The translations under genes were made by a program, and so were the position numbers. From Candidatus Firestoneibacteriota bacterium (GTDB lineage Bacteria > Oederibacteriota > JAAXVQ01), in NCBI GenBank assembly GCA_013335425.1, contig JAAXVQ010000043.1, positions 1-10,127 of the forward strand: 10,127 nucleotides of DNA. The letters are read 5' to 3'. Shown here piece by piece: positions 5,847-10,127 of the stretch; position 1 is the first letter of the stretch, and each line of letters begins with the position of its first letter. Below the pieces are notes generated by a model. The model searched no databases. It saw only the letters and a list, made by a program, of their open reading frames with translations, and was not told the origin of the DNA.

Positions 5847-7642
5847 GACGACGGTTGGGTTGGGTCTTCGGCCACGACCTTTAGGCTTAATTCTTCCAAT
5901 TGCTCGGCGGTGAACTTGCCGGGGGCGCCGGTCAACGGGTCCTGGGCGCGTTGGGTTTTGGGAAACGCGATCACGTCGCGGATGGTGCTTTCCCCGGCCA
6001 AGAGCATGACCAAGCGGTCCAGACCCGGAGCCACACCGCCGTGCGGCGGGGCGCCGTAGGTGAAGGCTTCCAGGAGGAAGCCGAACTTCTCCTGGGCTTC
6101 CTCGTCGGTGATGCCGATGAGTTTGAAAATTTTCGCCTGCAGCTCCGATTGGTGAATACGAATGCTCCCTGAGGCGATCTCGTTGCCGTTGAGCACCAAG
6201 TCATAACTCTGCGAACGCATGCGCCCGGGGTCGGTTTCCAACAAGGCTATGTCGTCCGGGTGCGGGGCCGTGAAGGGGTGATGCTCCGAGTCCCAGCGTT
6301 TCTTCTGCTCATCGCGCTTGAACATGGGAAAATCAACGATCCAGGAAAAATGCAATTGATCCTTGGGGATCAACTGCAGCTTTTCCCCCAATTGCAGACG
6401 CAGGCGTCCGAGTACGTCCTGCGTGACCGCGGAGCGGTCGGCGATGAAAATCAGCAGATCGCCGGTGACGCCGTTTAAGCGCTTTTGAATCTGCGCCAGC
6501 AGCTCCGGGGTGAAATACTTGGTCAGGTTGGACTCCAGGCCCGCCTCCGTGACTTTGAACCAGGCCATGCCTTTGGCCCCCAGTTTTTGCGAAGCGGCGA
6601 TCAAGTTGTCGATTTCCATGCGCGAGAACGACGCGCCGCCGGGCACGCGAATGGCTTTCACCAAGCCTCCGGTTTTCACCACTTCGGCAAACACTTTAAA
6701 CTCGGCCTGTCCGGCCAAGTCCGTGACATTGACCAGCTCGAGCCCGAAACGCAGATCCGGCTTGTCCGAGCCGAAACGGTCCATGGCCTCGGCATGGGTC
6801 AAACGCGGCAGAGGCAGCGGCAAGTCCGCGCCCCGGGCGGCCTTGACAACAGCGGCCATCATCCGTTCGGTTACGCTCAGCACATCGTCTTGATCCACGA
6901 ACGCCATTTCCAAATCGATCTGCGTGAACTCCGGCTGGCGATCAGCGCGCAGGTCTTCGTCGCGGAAACAGCGTGCGATCTGGTAATACCGGTCGCACCC
7001 GGCCACCATCAGAATCTGCTTGAGCATTTGCGGCGACTGCGGCAGGGCGAAGCAATGCCCCGGGTAAATGCGCGAAGGCACCACATAATCGCGCGCACCC
7101 TCGGGCGTGCTTTTGAGCAGGTTCGGGGTTTCAATTTCCAAGAAACCTTCGGCATCCAGGAAGTCCCGGGCCGCCTTGGCCACGCGGTGGCGCAGCTTTA
7201 AATTGTTCTGCATGCGCAAGCGGCGCAGGTCCAGGTAGCGGTAGCGCAGGCGGATTTCCTCGGCCACCTCCACCTCGTCGTCGATTTCAAAGGGCGGGTT
7301 CAACGCCGGGTTGAGCAGTTGCACTTCCAGCACCTTGACCTCGATTTCCCCGGTGGGCAATTTGGGGTTCACGGTTTCGGGAGAACGCGCGGCCACGGTT
7401 CCGCGGGCCATGACCACAAACTCCTTGCGCAGGGCCGCGGCTTCGGCATGCACCTGGGCGCTGACCTTGGGGTCGAAAACGATCTGGGTCAAACCCTCTC
7501 GGTCGCGCAGATCGATGAACACCAGCCCGCCGTGGTCGCGGTTGGAGTTGACCCAGCCTGCGAGCACCACCGTCTGTCCCACATCCTTGCCCCGCAACTC
7601 CCCGCAGCGATGGGTCCGCTTAAAACGCATGCTGAATTCCAT
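5843..7642 (-). CDS. aspS: Aspartyl-tRNA synthetase, bacterial type, probably nondiscriminating (Asp/Asn)
   Basis: This class IIb synthetase attaches aspartate to tRNA-Asp in the cytoplasm. At 599 residues it is full-length bacterial type: N-terminal OB anticodon-binding domain (about 1-110), catalytic core in two parts, and an inserted GAD domain (about 285-420). Visible motifs are TPEGARDYVVPSR near 179, FALPQSPQMLKQ near 198, motif 2 as RCFRDEDLRADRQPEFTQ at 224-240, HHPFTAP near 454, NGNEIASGSIRIH near 485, and motif 3 as GLDRLVMLLAG at 540-550. His37 in RDHGG matches His31 of Pseudomonas AspRS, a residue linked to charging tRNA-Asn as well; discriminating enzymes such as that of E. coli carry Leu. 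Start 7642 has GGGAG eight bases upstream; an internal ATG at 7630 is poorer. The gene has its own promoter. The stop codon lies inside a repeat. Confidence 0.97.
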   Translation of the reverse strand: MEFSMRFKRTHRCGELRGKDVGQTVVLAGWVNSNRDHGGLVFIDLRDREGLTQIVFDPKVSAQVHAEAAALRKEFVVMARGTVAARSPETVNPKLPTGEIEVKVLEVQLLNPALNPPFEIDDEVEVAEEIRLRYRYLDLRRLRMQNNLKLRHRVAKAARDFLDAEGFLEIETPNLLKSTPEGARDYVVPSRIYPGHCFALPQSPQMLKQILMVAGCDRYYQIARCFRDEDLRADRQPEFTQIDLEMAFVDQDDVLSVTERMMAAVVKAARGADLPLPLPRLTHAEAMDRFGSDKPDLRFGLELVNVTDLAGQAEFKVFAEVVKTGGLVKAIRVPGGASFSRMEIDNLIAASQKLGAKGMAWFKVTEAGLESNLTKYFTPELLAQIQKRLNGVTGDLLIFIADRSAVTQDVLGRLRLQLGEKLQLIPKDQLHFSWIVDFPMFKRDEQKKRWDSEHHPFTAPHPDDIALLETDPGRMRSQSYDLVLNGNEIASGSIRIHQSELQAKIFKLIGITDEEAQEKFGFLLEAFTYGAPPHGGVAPGLDRLVMLLAGESTIRDVIAFPKTQRAQDPLTGAPGKFTAEQLEELSLKVVAEDPTQPSS

Positions 7643-7691
7643 AATTGATTCTCCCGGCTCTAATGGCGAATTTTAAAATTTAAATAGACGA

Positions 7692-7711
7692 GGGCACGGC
7701 ATACCGTGCCC
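7692..7711. repeat. Palindrome in the aspS leader
   Basis: GGGCACGG (7692-7699) and CCGTGCCC (7704-7711) are perfect mirror arms around a 4-base loop. On the minus strand the element sits between GCAGG and TCGTC, resembling the GTAGGGGC-type repeats elsewhere in the window. It lies downstream of the aspS promoter, so it would be transcribed as a stable 8-bp hairpin about 50 bases before the aspS start. There is no U-tract. Confidence 0.8.
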
Positions 7712-7733
7712 CTGCAGTCGCAAAACGCTTTAA

Positions 7734-7762
7734 ACTATAGGCGAATGCGGGGATTTTGACAA
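7734..7762 (-). promoter_or_regulatory. Sigma70-type promoter of aspS
   Basis: The minus strand reads TTGTCA (7757-7762), exactly 17 bases, then TATAGT (7734-7739): 5 of 6 consensus in each box with ideal spacing. Predicted transcription start is near 7727, giving a leader of about 85 bases that includes the palindrome at 7692-7711 and an AATTTTAAAATT palindrome at 7670-7681. Confidence 0.8.
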
Positions 7763-7807
7763 GGGCAAAAAAGTACGCCACCCACAGGACCGAGCCGGGC
7801 CACCGTT

Positions 7808-8221
7808 CTATTCCCCCATCACCTTGATGACCAGGCGTTTGACCCTCTGACCGTCAAACTCCGCGTAATACACCTGCTGCCAGGGGCCCAAGTCCAATTT
7901 CCCCCGGGTGATCGGCAGGATCACCTCATGATGAACCAGCAGACTTTTTAAATGCGCATCCCCGTTGGTCTCCCCGGTGCGGTGGTGACGGTAATTTTCC
8001 CGAAAAGGCGCCAAGTGTTCGAGCCACTCGTCGATGTCCTGCAACAGGCCGGACTCCGCGTCATTGACGAACACCCCGGAGGTGATGTGCATGGCCGAGA
8101 CCAAGACCATGCCTTCGGCCATGCCGGAGGCGTTCACGGCCTTTTCCACCTCGGGCGTGATGTTGAGATACTCCCGGTGTTTTTTGGTGTTAAAAGTCAG
8201 GTACTGAGTATGAAAGTGCAT
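7808..8221 (-). CDS. yjbQ: YjbQ / UPF0047 family protein
   Basis: A 137-residue cytoplasmic protein of the widespread YjbQ (UPF0047) family. Its physiological role is not settled; a weak thiamine-phosphate-synthase-like activity has been reported for E. coli YjbQ. The family pattern is clear: [10 protein letters not shown] at residues 45-54, a following acidic stretch with [18 protein letters not shown] at 87-95, and [14 protein letters not shown] at 111-124. Conserved His45 and His90 are present. The length is typical and nothing is missing. The start at 8221 follows a very strong GGGAGGG ribosome binding site about four bases away. No separate promoter is visible in the G+C-rich 105-base gap after ligA, so co-transcription with ligA is likely. 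aspS downstream has its own promoter. Confidence 0.93.
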   Translation of the reverse strand: MHFHTQYLTFNTKKHREYLNITPEVEKAVNASGMAEGMVLVSAMHITSGVFVNDAESGLLQDIDEWLEHLAPFRENYRHHRTGETNGDAHLKSLLVHHEVILPITRGKLDLGPWQQVYYAEFDGQRVKRLVIKVMGE

Positions 8222-8230
8222 GTTCCCTCC

Positions 8231-8317
8231 CTAAGTTCGGCGATCACGGGCGGCGGCACGCGGCGCTGCGGCCGATGTTCCGGAAACTTGGGTGGAAATC
8301 GCGGCAACAGCGGGCAT
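8231..8317 (-). other. Possible 28-codon small ORF between ligA and yjbQ
   Basis: An ATG at 8317 follows GGGAG with good spacing, nine bases after the ligA stop codon and in the same frame. The ORF, beginning MPAVAAISTQVSG, is Ala/Arg-rich at its end and closes with TAG (8233-8231) directly in front of the yjbQ ribosome binding site. The layout would suit translational coupling, but the peptide has no recognisable family and its composition is what random G+C-rich DNA gives. It is more likely spurious than real. Confidence 0.2.
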
Positions 8318-8326
8318 CAGAACTCC

Positions 8327-10127
<1,801 letters not shown>

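Noticed and set aside
7765..7807. Possible terminator after yjbQ, with six T at 7769-7774 on the minus strand
   Set aside because: The G+C-rich sequence before the T run gives no clean stem adjacent to it, only bulged alternatives.

Overview
The window is a compact bacterial chromosomal segment, G+C-rich by eye (roughly 55-60%), in which every supported gene lies on the minus strand; transcription runs from the right end to the left end. The gene order in the direction of transcription is ligA (5' end cut by the window), yjbQ-type UPF0047 gene, aspS, a Yip1-domain membrane protein gene, recO, glyQ, glyS, and ppdK (3' end cut by the window). No tRNA, rRNA, CRISPR array, transposase, phage gene or defence gene is visible, and no gap without a gene exceeds about 235 bases.

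Organism: the separate alpha and beta glycyl-tRNA synthetase subunits, bacterial-type AspRS with a His at the tRNA-discrimination position, NAD-dependent ligase and pyruvate phosphate dikinase indicate a bacterium. The recO-glyQ-glyS-ppdK neighbourhood together with many short palindromic intergenic repeats would fit an uncultivated lineage such as Omnitrophota or another PVC-like or deltaproteobacteria-like group. That placement is a low-confidence impression, not a demonstrated result.

Layout from right to left: 10127-8327 encodes the adenylation, OB, zinc-finger, HhH and BRCT parts of DNA ligase A. A 105-base gap holding a possible 28-codon small ORF leads to yjbQ (8221-7808). A clear sigma70-type promoter (7762-7734) then drives aspS (7642-5843), whose leader carries a hairpin-forming palindrome. 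After aspS comes a cluster of GCCGGC-rich repeats whose edge supplies the aspS stop codon. A second promoter (5675-5648) drives the Yip1-domain gene (5608-5087), which is closed by a strong intrinsic terminator that abuts the recO ribosome binding site. recO (5014-4268) is followed by a promoter with a perfect TATAAT box and the glyQ-glyS operon (4156-1133). ppdK (917 to the left end) has a long leader and probably its own promoter with an inverted repeat over the -10 box.

Functionally this is housekeeping: translation (glycyl- and aspartyl-tRNA synthesis), DNA repair and replication (LigA, RecO) and central carbon metabolism (PPDK). I see no new multi-gene system. The most noteworthy material is between the genes: a family of palindromes with GTAGGG-like outer ends and variable inner stems, four of which lie at or just after stop codons, one of them a perfect 28-bp palindrome inside the glyQ-glyS operon, crossed by a 15-codon micro-ORF that ends exactly where an alternative glyS start begins.
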